Counted from the stretch's first letter, positions 1 through 10,831 are shown. The stretch: 64,000 nucleotides of DNA from Aggregicoccus sp. 17bor-14 (GCF_009659535.1 NZ_VJZZ01000002.1:310001-374000); one strand, 5' to 3'. Notes: generated from the letters alone by a model not told the origin. Numbers and translations: made by a program.

Positions 1-773
1 ATCCCCGTCCGCAGGCTCGCGGTGTGGCGCTCTGGAACGGTGGCGACGAGGTCGCCCCCGCGCGCGAGCGCGAGCGCGGCCGAGAAGCCGCCCACCACCG
101 CGACGATGCGGCGCTCCAGGCCGAGCGCCGCGAGCGCCTCGTCCACCGGCCCCCTGTCCCGCCCGCGCCGCGAGAAGTGGACGTGCCGGCCGCCCGCGTA
201 GCGCGCAGGGCTCACCCGGCCCCGGCTGAGCGGATGTCCCTTGCGCACCACGCCGATGAAGCGGTCCCGGAACAGGCCCTGCGCACGGAGCTCCGGTCCC
301 ATGTCCTGCCCCACGACTCCCGTCTCCAGGTCGATGCTCCCGTCGCGCAGCGGCGTGCTGTCCTTGTCCACCTTCGGCACGAAGCGCAGCCGCACCCCGG
401 GCGCCTCCGTCTGCACGCGTGTGAGCAGCCGCGGGCCGAAGCTCTCCACGAAGCCCTCGCTCGTGCGCAGCGTGAAGGTGCGCACCAGCCGCGAGAGGTC
501 CAGCTCCTGCGCGGGCCGCAGCAGCGCCTGGGCGTCCTGCACCAGCGGGCCCACCCGCTCGCGCAGCTCGAGCGCGCGCGGCGTGGGGACGAGCCCGCGG
601 CCCGCCCGCACCAGGAGTGGGTCACCCGTCACCTCCCGCAGCCGCGCGAGCGCACGGCTCATCGCGGAGGGACTGAGGCGCAGGCGCCGCGCCGCGCGCG
701 CGACGCTGCCCTCGGTGAGCAGCACGTCCAGGGTCACCAGCAGGTTGAGGTCCGGCGTCGGCATGCCCTCCAT
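1..773 (-). CDS. LysR-family transcriptional regulator, cut by the left edge
   Basis: Reading leftwards from the ATG at 773 (or the in-frame ATG at 764), the frame stays open to base 1 for about 257 codons, so the C-terminus lies outside the window. The N-terminus PTPDLNLLVTLDVLLTEGS, then ARRLRLSPSAMSRALARLRE, is a LysR winged helix-turn-helix; the rest has the substrate-binding fold of the family (GPELRAQGLFRDRFIGVVR). It is divergent from a DHA2 exporter starting at 883 and probably controls it. A T-N11-A palindrome lies between them. Family is certain; the effector is unknown. Confidence 0.9.
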   Translation of the reverse strand, partial: MEGMPTPDLNLLVTLDVLLTEGSVARAARRLRLSPSAMSRALARLREVTGDPLLVRAGRGLVPTPRALELRERVGPLVQDAQALLRPAQELDLSRLVRTFTLRTSEGFVESFGPRLLTRVQTEAPGVRLRFVPKVDKDSTPLRDGSIDLETGVVGQDMGPELRAQGLFRDRFIGVVRKGHPLSRGRVSPARYAGGRHVHFSRRGRDRGPVDEALAALGLERRIVAVVGGFSAALALARGGDLVATVPERHTASLRTG

Positions 774-798
774 ATATGGCGTCAAACGCACGGATACA

Positions 799-813
799 GT
801 GCAAATGCTGCAC
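799..813. promoter_or_regulatory. Candidate LysR-type operator (T-N11-A) between LysR and the DHA2 exporter
   Basis: GTGCA-AATGC-TGCAC is a perfect interrupted palindrome with the T-N11-A spacing typical of LysR-type sites. It lies in the 109-bp gap between the LysR start at 773 and the exporter start at 883. Binding is inferred. Confidence 0.45.
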
Positions 814-882
814 GTTCCGCCATGTCTCCCCGGCGCCTAGCTTTCCTCCAGCTCCACTTCGGGAGCCGTGAGGAGCCGCCGC

Positions 883-2358
883 ATGGTGTCGCAAGAGATT
901 CGAGAGAGTCGCGGGGTGGGGCAGGGCGCTGCGCTGCGCGGGGCGCTGGCCAGCCTCTCGCTGAGCATGCTGATGCCCTCGCTCGACACGAGCATCGCCA
1001 ACGTGGGGCTGCCCACCCTGGCCCAGGCCTTCGGCGCGTCCTTCCAGGCGGTGCAGTGGATCGTCCTCGCCTACCTCCTCGCGCTCACCGCGCTCATCGT
1101 CAGCGCCGGGCGGCTGGGGGACCTCTTCGGCCGCAAGCGGCTGCTGCTCTGCGGCATCGGCCTGTTCACCGCGGCCTCGCTGCTGTGCGGCGTGGCGCCC
1201 TCGCTCGGGGTGCTCGTGGCCGCCCGCGCGGCGCAGGGGCTGGGCGCGGCGCTGATGATGGCGCTCACGCTCGCGCTGGTCTCGGAGACCGTTCCCCGGG
1301 AGAGCACCGGCAGCGCGATGGGGCTGCTCGGCACGGTGTCCGCCGTGGGTACCGCGCTCGGCCCCTCGCTCGGGGGCGTGCTCATCGCGGGGCTGGGCTG
1401 GCGGATGATCTTCCTCGTCAACGTGCCCCTGGGCCTGCTCAACCTCGCGCTCGCGCAGCGCACGCTTCCTCAGGACCGCGCGGTGGCGCGGCGCACGCAA
1501 GCCGGCTTCGACGCGCGGGGCACGCTGCTGCTCGCGCTGACGCTCGCGGCGTACGCCCTGGCGATGACGCTCGGGCACGGCCACCCGGGCCCGCGCAACG
1601 CTGCGCTGCTCGGGGCTGCGGCGCTCGGGGGGCTGCTCTTCGTGCGCTCCCAGCGCAGCGCGCCCTCGCCCCTGCTGCGGCTCGCGATGCTGCGAGACGC
1701 GGCGCTGGGCGCGGGGCTCGCGATGAGCGGGCTCGTCTCCACGGTGATGATGGCGACGCTGGTGGTGGGGCCCTTCTACCTCTCGCTCGGGCTCGGGCTC
1801 GATGCGGCCCGCGTGGGGCTGGTGATGTCCGCGGGCCCGCTCGTGGCGGCGCTCGCGGGCGTGCCGGTGGGCCGCCTCGTGGATCGCCTCGGCACCGCGC
1901 GGATGACGCAAGTGGGGCTGGGCGGCATGTGCGCGGGGCTGCTCGCGCTCGCGACGGCGCCGGGCGTGTTCGGCGTCGCGGGCTACCTCGGCTCCGTCGT
2001 GGTCGTCACCGCGCACTACGCGCTGTTCCAGGCCGCCAACAACACCCGCGTCCTGGGCGCCGCCGGGCCGGAGCAGCGGGGCGTGGTGTCCGGGATGCTC
2101 GGGCTCGCGCGCAACCTCGGGCTCGTCACCGGTGCGGCCGTGCTGGGGGCGGTGTTCGCGCTCGCCTCCGGCACCGCGGAGCTCGCGGCGGCGCGCCCCG
2201 AGGCCGTGGCGGCGGGCATGCGCACCACGTTCCTCGTCGCCGCGGGGCTGGTGCTCGCGGCGCTCGGGATGGCGCGGCGGCGGGGGGAGGGCGGGGAGGC
2301 GCGGTGGAGGCGCGCTTCCCTCACCCCGACCCTCTCCCAGCGGGAGAGGGAGGACTAG
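883..2358 (+). CDS. MFS exporter of the DHA2 (EmrB/QacA-like) family
   Basis: A 491-residue polytopic inner-membrane transporter, probably with about 14 helices. Motif A ([13 protein letters not shown]) follows the second helix, and the N-terminal [19 protein letters not shown] is the DHA2 signature region. A GTG lies in frame at 868, but AGGAG at 871-875 is well spaced for the ATG at 883, so 883 is preferred. Likely a proton-driven efflux pump for toxic or secreted small molecules, under the divergent LysR. The last residues ([14 protein letters not shown]) are encoded by a dispersed palindromic repeat, so the C-terminus was probably extended by it. The gene overlaps the convergent proS end by 4 bp. 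Confidence 0.9.
   Translation: MVSQEIRESRGVGQGAALRGALASLSLSMLMPSLDTSIANVGLPTLAQAFGASFQAVQWIVLAYLLALTALIVSAGRLGDLFGRKRLLLCGIGLFTAASLLCGVAPSLGVLVAARAAQGLGAALMMALTLALVSETVPRESTGSAMGLLGTVSAVGTALGPSLGGVLIAGLGWRMIFLVNVPLGLLNLALAQRTLPQDRAVARRTQAGFDARGTLLLALTLAAYALAMTLGHGHPGPRNAALLGAAALGGLLFVRSQRSAPSPLLRLAMLRDAALGAGLAMSGLVSTVMMATLVVGPFYLSLGLGLDAARVGLVMSAGPLVAALAGVPVGRLVDRLGTARMTQVGLGGMCAGLLALATAPGVFGVAGYLGSVVVVTAHYALFQAANNTRVLGAAGPEQRGVVSGMLGLARNLGLVTGAAVLGAVFALASGTAELAAARPEAVAAGMRTTFLVAAGLVLAALGMARRRGEGGEARWRRASLTPTLSQRERED
2318..2350. repeat. Dispersed palindromic repeat, copy 1 (possible bidirectional terminator)
   Basis: CCCTCACCCCGA leads into a hairpin with arms CCCTCTCCC (2330-2338) and GGGAGAGGG (2342-2350) and a 3-nt loop. 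It lies within the 3' end of the exporter gene, just before the convergent stop codons of the exporter and proS, where it could terminate both. Other copies are near 25.56, 26.70, 29.39 and 38.51 kb. Confidence 0.75.
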
Positions 2359-3785
2359 TAGGCCTTGGAGAAGATGATGCGGCCCGGGCTGGGCTGGCCG
2401 CACACCGCGCACTTGCCCGGCTCCTGCTTCAGGTCGAAGGGGCGGTTGCGCGTGGTGACGGCGAGGTCCTGCTTCGCCTTCGCCTCGCACGCGGGCGAGG
2501 TGCACCAGTGGGCGAGCATGAAGCCGTCCTCGGCGCGCTTCGTCATCTCCTCGTAGGAGTTGACCTCGAAGGTGTGCGCGTCGCGGAAGGCGCGCGCCTT
2601 CTGCAGCAGCTCCGTCTGCATCGTCTCGAGCGTGGCCTGCACGCGGGCGACCACCTGGTCGAGCGGGACGAAGTCCTTGGCGCGCGTGTCGCGGCGGGCG
2701 AGCACGCAGGTGCCCTTCTCCAGGTCCTTGGGCCCCAGCTCCAGGCGCACGCACACGCCGGCGAGCTCGTGCTCGGCGTACTTCCAGCCCGGCCCCTTGC
2801 TCTCGTCGTCGTCCACGAGGACGCTGAGTCCCGCCTTGCGCAGGTCCGCGGCGATGCCCGTCACCTTCTCCATCACGGCGGGCTTCGCCTCGGCGGCCTT
2901 GCCGAAGATGGGGATGATCACCACGTGCGTGGGCGCGAGGCGCGGCGGCACCACGAGGCCCGCGTCATCCGAGTGGGTCATGATCAGCCCGCCGATGAGG
3001 CGCGTGCTGACGCCCCACGAGGTCTGCCACACGTGGTGCTGCTTGCCGTCGCGGCCCTGGAAGGTGGTGTCGAAGGCCTTGGCGAAGTTCTGCCCCAGGT
3101 TGTGGCTGGTGCCGGCCTGCAGCGCCTTCTTGTCCTGCATCATCGCTTCGATGGAGTAGGTGCGCAGCGCGCCCGCGAAGCGCTCGGTGTCGCTCTTCTG
3201 GCCGGTGAAGACCGGCATCGCCATGTAGTCCTCGGCGAACTGGCGGTACACCTCGAGCATCTGCCGCGTCTCGCGCTCGGCGTCCTCCTCGGTCTCGTGG
3301 CAGGTGTGGCCCTCCTGCCAGAGGAACTCGGTGGTGCGCAGGAAGAGGCGGGTGCGCATCTCCCAGCGCATCACGTTGGCCCACTGGTTGAGCAGCATCG
3401 GCAGGTCGCGGTAGCTCTGGATCCACTTCGCGAAGCTGCGGTTGATGATGGTCTCGCTGGTGGGGCGGATGACGTAGGGCTCCTCCAGCTTGGCGCCGCC
3501 CGCGTGGGTGACGACCGCGAGCTGGGGGCTGAAGCCCTCCACGTGCTCGGCCTCCTTCTTCAGGTAGCTCTCGGGGATGAGCAGCGGGAAGTAGGCGTTC
3601 TTGTGCCCGGTGTCCTTGAACATCTTGTCCAGGACGCGCTGCATGTTCTCCCAGATGGCGTAGCCATTGGGGCGGATGACCATGCAGCCCTTGACGTCCG
3701 AGTAGTCCGCCAGCTTCGACTTGAGGACCACGTCGACGTACCACTCGGAAAAGCCCTTCTCCCGGGGCAGCAGCTTCTCGGCCAT
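2355..3785 (-). CDS. proS: Prolyl-tRNA synthetase, archaeal/eukaryotic-type (type 3)
   Basis: A 476-residue class II aminoacyl-tRNA synthetase that charges tRNA-Pro with proline. The N-terminus ([19 protein letters not shown]), the [11 protein letters not shown] segment, motif 2 ([20 protein letters not shown]) and motif 3 region ([19 protein letters not shown]) are all intact. An anticodon-binding domain and a C-terminal Cys-containing region ([15 protein letters not shown]) ending in the typical KAY follow. This is the shorter archaeal/eukaryotic-like form without the editing insertion of E. coli ProS. The ATG at 3785 is chosen because the protein then begins as the family does; a 25-codon extension upstream is not family-like. 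Confidence 0.97.
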   Translation of the reverse strand: MAEKLLPREKGFSEWYVDVVLKSKLADYSDVKGCMVIRPNGYAIWENMQRVLDKMFKDTGHKNAYFPLLIPESYLKKEAEHVEGFSPQLAVVTHAGGAKLEEPYVIRPTSETIINRSFAKWIQSYRDLPMLLNQWANVMRWEMRTRLFLRTTEFLWQEGHTCHETEEDAERETRQMLEVYRQFAEDYMAMPVFTGQKSDTERFAGALRTYSIEAMMQDKKALQAGTSHNLGQNFAKAFDTTFQGRDGKQHHVWQTSWGVSTRLIGGLIMTHSDDAGLVVPPRLAPTHVVIIPIFGKAAEAKPAVMEKVTGIAADLRKAGLSVLVDDDESKGPGWKYAEHELAGVCVRLELGPKDLEKGTCVLARRDTRAKDFVPLDQVVARVQATLETMQTELLQKARAFRDAHTFEVNSYEEMTKRAEDGFMLAHWCTSPACEAKAKQDLAVTTRNRPFDLKQEPGKCAVCGQPSPGRIIFSKAY

Positions 3786-3863
3786 GTGTGTTCCCTGAAT
3801 GCCCCAGTGGGGCGGGTGTGGAAAGGCGCCTTGCGTACGCGGCTTTAGAGGGGGACGCAACCC

Positions 3864-4604
3864 CTAGAAAGCCCAGCCCACGCGCGCCCCGAAGAGCACC
3901 CAGCAGTGCAGCGCCGGGCTCTGCACGGACACGCTGCCCGAGCCCGTGCCCAGGCGCGCCGCGCGCGAGGCGTAGCGGCCGAAGGTCCAGGTGAGCGCGG
4001 GGCCGAGGCTGAGCCGGGGCGTGAGCCGGTAGTCCCCGCCGAGGCTGGCCCCCAGCCACTCGAGCCCCGCGTGCTGCGTCTCCACGTCCACCCCGTGGCC
4101 GCTGATGCGCACGCTGCTGCGCTCGTAGCCCAGCCCCAGCCCCACCCAGCCGTGCAGCCGGCGGCGCGCCGCCAGGTGGTACTCGCCCGCCAGCCCTGCG
4201 CGCAGCCCCTCTGCCCGGCACTTGAGGCCCGCGGGGCAGTAGGTGTGGGTCGAGAGGGGGGCGTACATGAAGTACACCCCTGCGCGCAGCGCCGGCGAGA
4301 AGCGGTAGCCCACGTCCAGCTGAGCGGGGACGGCGAAGTCGTACACGTCCGAGAGCGCGCGCCGCTCCGCGCCCCGCTCGAAGCGCCCCAGCGGCACCCC
4401 GAGCCCGAGGCGCAGGTTCGCGTAGGCGCCGCGCTCGGGCGGCAGGGGCGGGGCGGAGGGCGCCGCGTCCGGCTCGGACGCTCCGGCGGCCGCCCCCTGC
4501 TTCGCGCTCGCCTCGGCCGGGCTCGCGGCCGCGCGCGCACGCGCCGGCGCGAGCAGCAGCAGCGCCGGGAGCAGCGTCAGCAGGGCGGAGGGGACGTGCG
4601 ACAC
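3864..4604 (-). CDS. Outer-membrane beta-barrel-like protein, paralogue of the upstream gene
   Basis: A 246-residue exported protein with an N-terminal signal sequence (ALLTLLPALLLLAPARARA), an Ala/Pro-rich linker, and alternating aromatic/hydrophobic beta strands (LRLGLGVPLGRF, LDVGYRFSPALRAG, LTWTFGRYAS). It ends in a terminal aromatic residue (GARVGWAF), typical of outer-membrane barrels. A pair of Cys lies in one loop. The GTG at 4604 is 5 bp after the stop of the upstream paralogue, so the two form an operon. They share the PPERGxY, GYRF, LTWTF and LHCW segments, showing local duplication. Specific function unknown. Confidence 0.75.
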   Translation of the reverse strand: MSHVPSALLTLLPALLLLAPARARAAASPAEASAKQGAAAGASEPDAAPSAPPLPPERGAYANLRLGLGVPLGRFERGAERRALSDVYDFAVPAQLDVGYRFSPALRAGVYFMYAPLSTHTYCPAGLKCRAEGLRAGLAGEYHLAARRRLHGWVGLGLGYERSSVRISGHGVDVETQHAGLEWLGASLGGDYRLTPRLSLGPALTWTFGRYASRAARLGTGSGSVSVQSPALHCWVLFGARVGWAF

Positions 4605-4609
4605 GCCCT

Positions 4610-5263
4610 CTAGAATGCGGCCTGCACGCGCGCGCCGAACATCATCCAGCAATGCAGGGCACGGTTCTGGACGCTCTCGCTGCCCTGGCCGTCGCCGATG
4701 CGCGCGTGCAGCGTGGAGTACCGGGCGAAGGTCCAGGTGAGGGTGGGGCCCAGCGACCAGTTCGGCGCGAGCCGGTAGTCCGCGCCCCCCTGCAGCGCGA
4801 AGAGCTCGAGCCCGGTGTAGCGGCTCTCCACCTCGGTGCCCTTCTGCGTGGTGAGCAGGGCGCTCTGCTCGTAGCCCGCGCTCAGCCCTGCCCACGCATC
4901 CGTGCTCATCTCGGGCGTGACGTGGAGCTCGGCGCTCACGCCATAGCGCACGCTGCTCGCGCGGCAGTCCACGCAGAAGGAGCTGGGCTTCACCAGCGCG
5001 TAGGAGGCGTAGGCGCCGGCGCGCACGTAGCGGTTGAAGCGGTAGCCCAGGTCCAGCTGCAGCGGCAGCGAGCCGTCGTAGCTGTCGCTCAGGAAGGTCT
5101 GGTCCGGCTTCGCGTTGAAGCGCCCGAGCGGGAAGCCGTACGACGCGCGCGCCCCCACGTACACGCCGCGCTCCGGCGGCAGCTGCGAGGGCTCCAGCTG
5201 GTCCGCGGCGGCGGGCAGGGCGAGCAGCAGCGAGAGGCACGCGAGGCGGGAAAGGTCGGACAT
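4610..5263 (-). CDS. Outer-membrane beta-barrel-like protein, paralogue of the downstream gene
   Basis: A 217-residue exported protein. The signal peptide MSDLSRLACLSLLLALPAAA is followed by a barrel-like run of strands (GFPLGRFNA, LDLGYRFNRYVRAG, LTWTFARYST) and a C-terminal aromatic (VQAAF). It carries a CxxC loop (FCVDCR). It is clearly homologous to the next gene, spaced 5 bp away, and is divergent from a PPC-repeat lipoprotein across about 100 bp. Probably a surface or outer-membrane component; no transport or enzymatic role can be assigned. Confidence 0.75.
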   Translation of the reverse strand: MSDLSRLACLSLLLALPAAADQLEPSQLPPERGVYVGARASYGFPLGRFNAKPDQTFLSDSYDGSLPLQLDLGYRFNRYVRAGAYASYALVKPSSFCVDCRASSVRYGVSAELHVTPEMSTDAWAGLSAGYEQSALLTTQKGTEVESRYTGLELFALQGGADYRLAPNWSLGPTLTWTFARYSTLHARIGDGQGSESVQNRALHCWMMFGARVQAAF

Positions 5264-5366
5264 GCAGGGACTCCACGGCAGGGGACGAGGGCCTCGTGTA
5301 CACTGCGCGGCCCCGCTTCCGGAAGCCCCCCCGGGAGTCCCCCGCAGCACACACCCCCGGTGCCCC

Positions 5367-7253
5367 GTGTCCCTTCGCTCCCTGCTCCTGTCCGTCCTGC
5401 TCGCGGCGCTGTGTGGCTGTGGTGAGACCTCCGAGGACCTGGCGCTGTGTGAGGGCGTGCGCTGCAGCGCGGGCACCTGCCAGGTTCACGACGGCGCGGC
5501 CACCTGCGTGTGCAGCGCCTACGAGCAGGCGGCGGGCGTGGTGTGCCAGGACCTGGGCGCGGACCCGGACGAGGGAGACCTGATCCAGACGGCCGAGCCG
5601 CTGCTGCCCTCGAGCGAGCCGCACGTGGGGGTGCTGCAGCGCTGCGGGGGGCGGGTGGTCCAGGACGTGGACGTCTACGCCTTCGCCGCCACGGCCGGTC
5701 AGGTGTACCACTTCCGCACCACGCTCCAGCCGGGGATGCGGGTGCGGGTGGTCCTGATGGACGCCTCGGGGCGCCTGGTGAAGGAGGGCCACTACCCGAT
5801 CTTCTCCTGGCCGACCGCGCGGATGGCCTTCCTCGCGCCCGCGACCGGGACCTACTACTTCTCCGTCACCTCGGAGGCCGAGTGCGGGCCGGGCAGCGTG
5901 GACGCCGAGTACCGCATCCTCTTCGAGGCGCTGGGCGCGGACGACCACCCGGACGAGGCCGCCGCGGCGACGCCGCTGGTGGCGGGCCCGACGCAGCAGG
6001 GCCGCCTGGAGCTGGGCACGGACCGCGACTGGTTCTCCTTCGAGGCCGAGGCAGGCCACGTGTACCGCTTCACCTGCCGCTTCCCCACGGGCGGCTACTG
6101 CAGGCTCCGGCTCGTCGATGCGCAGGGGCAGGAGGTGGACGCCGACGGGGGCACGACCAGCCGCGCCGGACTGCCCTCCTTCGTGGCCGTGGAGGCGCCG
6201 GGCGCGGGCTCGTACCGCGTGGAGCTGCGCCGCAACGTCGGTGACGACGACGAGGAGGAGCAGTGGGGGACCTACGACTACACGCTCGAGGACCTGGGCC
6301 CGGACGACTGCGGCGACACGCCCCAGGGCGCCGCGCCGCTGCCGGGCCTCAGCCAGTGGGTGACGGCGCGCATCGAGCGGGGCCAGGACCAGGACTTCTT
6401 CTCCGTGGAGACCGAGCCGGGGCACATCTACCGGGTGCTCGTGCAGAGCCCCGGCTCACTGGGCTGGACGCAGGTGCAGGATGCTTCCGGTGCGCCGCGC
6501 AGCGACTCCAGCAAGTCCTTCGCGGGCGGAGGCACGCGCTTCGTGCGCATCGCACCTGACGGCTCCACGGCCGGGGAGCGCCATGCGTTCGGGCTCTTCA
6601 CCTTCCAGGTCGTGGACCTGGGGCCGGACGACTTCGGAGACTCCCCCGAGACCGCCGCGCCGCTCGCGCTGGGCGACACGGCGGGCCGCTTCGAGCTCTC
6701 CGCAGATCGGGACGTCTTCGCCCTCCAGCTGGACCCGGACCGCTACTACCGGATCACCTGCCAGGGCTGCCAGCTGTCCTTGAACACGGGCTCCGCAATG
6801 CTGCGGACCGCGCACGACTTCGAGCCCGGCATCACGGATGGCTATGCGCTGTCCGCGGACATGGGCGGCACGGCGTACGCAACGGCCACCCCCTACGGCA
6901 GCTCGGACTACGTCCTGCACCTGGAGGACCTGGGGCCGGACGACGTCCCCGACATCGCCGCGCGCGCGCAGTTCATTGCGCTCGGCAGCGAGGTGCGCGG
7001 CACCCTCGAGCGGCTGGGAGACCTGGACGTCTTCCTCGTCGAGCTCACGCAGGGCCAGAGCTACACGTTGAGTCTCGACCCCGGGGGATTCTATGCCCGG
7101 CTCACGGCTCCGGGCGGCGCAAGCTGGTTCACGAGCACGTCGGGCACGCCCACCTTCACCGCCGCGGAGAGTGGAACCTACGTGCTCTCGGTCTACTCCG
7201 AGGCCCCTCCTTTCGCTCCGGGCACGGGCAGCTACCGCTTCACCCTGCGCTAG
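5367..7253 (+). CDS. Lipoprotein with an EGF-like Cys cluster and about five PPC-type repeats
   Basis: A 628-residue exported protein. The GTG at 5367 gives a signal peptide (MSLRSLLLSVLLAALCGCG) ending in a lipobox-like LCGC. A Cys-rich segment (CEGVRC, GTCQ, TCVC) resembles an EGF-like module. Then come about five repeats of roughly 110-120 residues beginning DLGPDDxxDxxxxAAPL and containing a D-R/Q-DxFxF/V motif, the pattern of bacterial pre-peptidase C-terminal (PPC) domains. There is no catalytic domain, so it is probably a cell-surface binding or adhesion protein. It is divergent from the barrel pair, and the 3' end overlaps the convergent AlkB-like gene by 14 bp. Confidence 0.8.
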   Translation: MSLRSLLLSVLLAALCGCGETSEDLALCEGVRCSAGTCQVHDGAATCVCSAYEQAAGVVCQDLGADPDEGDLIQTAEPLLPSSEPHVGVLQRCGGRVVQDVDVYAFAATAGQVYHFRTTLQPGMRVRVVLMDASGRLVKEGHYPIFSWPTARMAFLAPATGTYYFSVTSEAECGPGSVDAEYRILFEALGADDHPDEAAAATPLVAGPTQQGRLELGTDRDWFSFEAEAGHVYRFTCRFPTGGYCRLRLVDAQGQEVDADGGTTSRAGLPSFVAVEAPGAGSYRVELRRNVGDDDEEEQWGTYDYTLEDLGPDDCGDTPQGAAPLPGLSQWVTARIERGQDQDFFSVETEPGHIYRVLVQSPGSLGWTQVQDASGAPRSDSSKSFAGGGTRFVRIAPDGSTAGERHAFGLFTFQVVDLGPDDFGDSPETAAPLALGDTAGRFELSADRDVFALQLDPDRYYRITCQGCQLSLNTGSAMLRTAHDFEPGITDGYALSADMGGTAYATATPYGSSDYVLHLEDLGPDDVPDIAARAQFIALGSEVRGTLERLGDLDVFLVELTQGQSYTLSLDPGGFYARLTAPGGASWFTSTSGTPTFTAAESGTYVLSVYSEAPPFAPGTGSYRFTLR

Positions 7254-8118
7254 GCGCCCGCGCGAGCTCTGCGCGGAAGAAGGCGCTGCCCTTCGCGAGC
7301 GCCTCCATGTACGGGCGCACGTCCTCCTGCGCCTCCGCGGGCAGCTGGGCGAAGGGCACCACGTGCGCGTCCGGCACGAAGCGGAAGGTGAGGTTGATGC
7401 GCCGGGTGCGGAAGTCCGGCAGCTCGGGCGGCAGCGTCAGCCCCTTCTTCGTGTCCACGCGCTGCACGCGGTGGAAGGTCTGCTCCTTCCACTGCGCGCC
7501 GCCGAAGAGCTGCAGGGAGCCATCGTCCAGCCACTGCTCGAGCACCACCGCGTCGCGCTCGCCGGGGCGGCTGGAGGTGACGAACTGGATGAGGGCGCGC
7601 TCGCCGAAGGAGAGGCTCGCCACGGGGCCGGGCTCGAAGTCCTTGTGCTCGCCCACGCGCGCGGTGTCCACCCAGCGCCCGTCCTCGAGGCGGCTGCCGT
7701 AGAAGTTCACGAGGCAGGTGTTGAGGTGCCAGCCGGGGGGCAGGTCGGGGCCGCGGAACATGCGCCGCGCGAGCTGCTCGATCTTCTCCACCTGGCGCCG
7801 CAGCACCGCGGGGAAGGGCTCGGCCTTCACGCAGCGGTTGTGAATCCCGCGCGGCGGCCGGTAGTAGTCGAGGCACGCGAACTGCCAGTTGCCCAGCCAG
7901 TACACGGGGCGCAGGAGGCGGCGCTGGGTTTGGCCCTCGGGCGGCGGGAAGTGCTTCGAGTAGCGCAGCTCCCACAGCGGGTGCAGGTGCGCGAGGTAGC
8001 TCAGGCACTCGGCCTTGTCCGCGGCGGACAGGAAGCTCGCGTTGTAGTGGTGCCCGGGGGTGCGCTGGCGCGCCTTGGCGGCGAGCAGCCCGGCGGGGCG
8101 GCGGGGAGGGAAGGCCAT
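7240..8118 (-). CDS. AlkB-like 2-oxoglutarate/Fe(II) dioxygenase
   Basis: A 292-residue protein of the AlkB superfamily, which oxidatively demethylates alkylated nucleic acid bases or proteins. The iron triad is visible as H158-x-D160 (GEHKDFEPGP) and H216 (TFHRVQR). The 2-oxoglutarate-binding RxNxTxR motif is present as R240-INLTF-R246, and NFYGSRL is the typical strand before the HxD. The N-terminal 100 residues are less conserved. It lies 39 bp downstream of a receiver-domain gene on the same strand and may be co-transcribed with it. The exact substrate (DNA, RNA or other) cannot be read from sequence. Confidence 0.85.
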   Translation of the reverse strand: MAFPPRRPAGLLAAKARQRTPGHHYNASFLSAADKAECLSYLAHLHPLWELRYSKHFPPPEGQTQRRLLRPVYWLGNWQFACLDYYRPPRGIHNRCVKAEPFPAVLRRQVEKIEQLARRMFRGPDLPPGWHLNTCLVNFYGSRLEDGRWVDTARVGEHKDFEPGPVASLSFGERALIQFVTSSRPGERDAVVLEQWLDDGSLQLFGGAQWKEQTFHRVQRVDTKKGLTLPPELPDFRTRRINLTFRFVPDAHVVPFAQLPAEAQEDVRPYMEALAKGSAFFRAELARAPSAG

Positions 8119-8157
8119 GACGCCGCCAGCCCTACCACGCCCGGCGCGGGCGCGCGC

Positions 8158-8646
8158 TCACTCGGCGCGCACGCTCGGGGCGAGCGCCGGCTCCGGCTCC
8201 ACCAGCACCAGCGCCGCGCAGGCCACCTGCTCGGCCTCCAGCGGCTTGTCCAGGACGAAGGTGGCCCCCAGCCGCTCCGCCTCGCTGTAGTCGCCCGCCT
8301 CGCCGCGCTCGCTCAGCAGGATGAAGGGCGTGCTCCAGCCGATGCGCCGCACCCGCGCGAGCACCTCGAGCCCCGTGCAGCCGGGCATCTGCACCCCGCT
8401 GATGATGAGCTCCGGCACCCGCCCGTCGCGCTCGAGGCTGAGGATGATGCTGCGCACGAGCAGCTGCCCGTCCGCGGCCTCCAGCACCTCGTAGCCCTCG
8501 CAGCGCAGCGCGGCGGCGAGCGCCCGGCGGAACTCGGGGTCCGCCTCGGCGAGCATCACCCGCGCCCTCGGCCCCCCCCTGCGCCAGCGGCCCCCCGCCG
8601 CGGCGCCCCGTCCCCCGCTCCCCGTGTGGTCCGCCTCGAGCTCCAC
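8158..8646 (-). CDS. Stand-alone receiver-domain protein lacking the phospho-acceptor Asp
   Basis: A single CheY-like domain (about residues 20-145) with a short Arg/Gly-rich N-terminus and an acidic tail. The fold signatures MLAEADPEFRRAL, MPGCTGLEVL, FILLSER and FVLDKPLE match a receiver. The residue that should be the phosphorylated Asp, four before the MP of the beta-3 loop, is Gly (IISGVQMPG), while the conserved Ser (LLSER) and Lys (DKP) remain. It is therefore a pseudo-receiver. The GTG at 8646 follows a strong AAGGGGG; the ATG at 8718 is an alternative that adds 24 residues. Its partner is unknown. Confidence 0.8.
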   Translation of the reverse strand: MELEADHTGSGGRGAAAGGRWRRGGPRARVMLAEADPEFRRALAAALRCEGYEVLEAADGQLLVRSIILSLERDGRVPELIISGVQMPGCTGLEVLARVRRIGWSTPFILLSERGEAGDYSEAERLGATFVLDKPLEAEQVACAALVLVEPEPALAPSVRAE

Positions 8647-8915
8647 GCGTGTGCCCCCTTCCGGGCTGAGCCCCACCGAGCCTTCGACGGCAGCAGGGCG
8701 CGTGCCAGCTGCGCACATCGACTCTGACGCGCCGCGTCCTACTCCGGGAGCCCTGCGGGAGCGGTTCGGCGGGCGGGGGTGGCCGTCCGCTGCCGGACAC
8801 CCGCGAGGTGGGGCAGCGTGCCCCACTGTCCCGCTTTGCCCCGGGGCGATCGAGTGCTCCGGGCCCCTCCGGGCCGGGGCGCTTTGCACCGTTGCGGCGC
8901 GCGGGCGGGTGCGCC

Positions 8916-10301
<1,386 letters not shown>

Positions 10302-10392
10302 GCGCCCTCCCGTGCAGGCCCTCTGGCATAGCGCCTCCGGGCGCGCGGGGCGAACCCGCCGCGTCGCGAAGCGTCCGCTGCCGAGCGTCGCC

Positions 10393-10818
10393 CTACGGGC
10401 CGGGTGCGACGCGGTGCAGGGCGAGGAGGCCGCGCGCCGCGTCCAGCGCCTGCTGCAGCGTGCGCGCGCTCTCGCAGATGACGAGCAGGAGCAGCCGCTC
10501 GTCCGGCGCGAGGCTCCAGGGCTGCACGATGCACAGCGTGTCCTCGCGCAGGAGGATGAGCTCGCGCCCGGCCGCCTCGCCCTCGCGCCCCACCGCCACG
10601 GTGCGCAGCGCGGTGGGCAGCCCGCCCGGGTCCTTCTCGCCGTGCAGCAGCGACTGGGCCACGTTCCAGAGCGCCACCAGCGTCTGCTCGCTCTGGCCCT
10701 CGGCGAGCCGGGTCGCCACCAGCGCCCCGTCCGCCTCGCGCAGGAACGCGAGCGCGAGCGCCGCGGGGGCGCGCGCCCCGAGCGTGGCCAGCAGCGCGTC
10801 CAGGTCGGGAGCGGGCAT
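10393..10818 (-). CDS. Small cytoplasmic protein, possibly Roadblock/LC7-like
   Basis: A 141-residue acidic protein with no signal or membrane segment. The pattern of a short helix (LDALLATLGARAP), a strand with DGALVATRL, a long helix (LVALWNVAQSLLHG), then strands (ELILLREDTLCIVQPW, RLLLLVICE) and a final helix (LQQALDAARGLLAL) resembles Roadblock/LC7 domains that regulate small GTPases in this phylum, but no motif is decisive. It starts 13 bp after a MarR gene on the same strand, so it is probably co-transcribed with it. Confidence 0.55.
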   Translation of the reverse strand: MPAPDLDALLATLGARAPAALALAFLREADGALVATRLAEGQSEQTLVALWNVAQSLLHGEKDPGGLPTALRTVAVGREGEAAGRELILLREDTLCIVQPWSLAPDERLLLLVICESARTLQQALDAARGLLALHRVAPGP

Positions 10819-10831
10819 GGGCGGAGGGGGC

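Noticed and set aside
24-3848. Very long open frame on the plus strand spanning the LysR, exporter and proS genes
   Set aside because: It is an artefact of high GC: the translation is Arg/Ala/Gly-rich low complexity and the real genes (LysR, DHA2, proS) in other frames are unmistakable.
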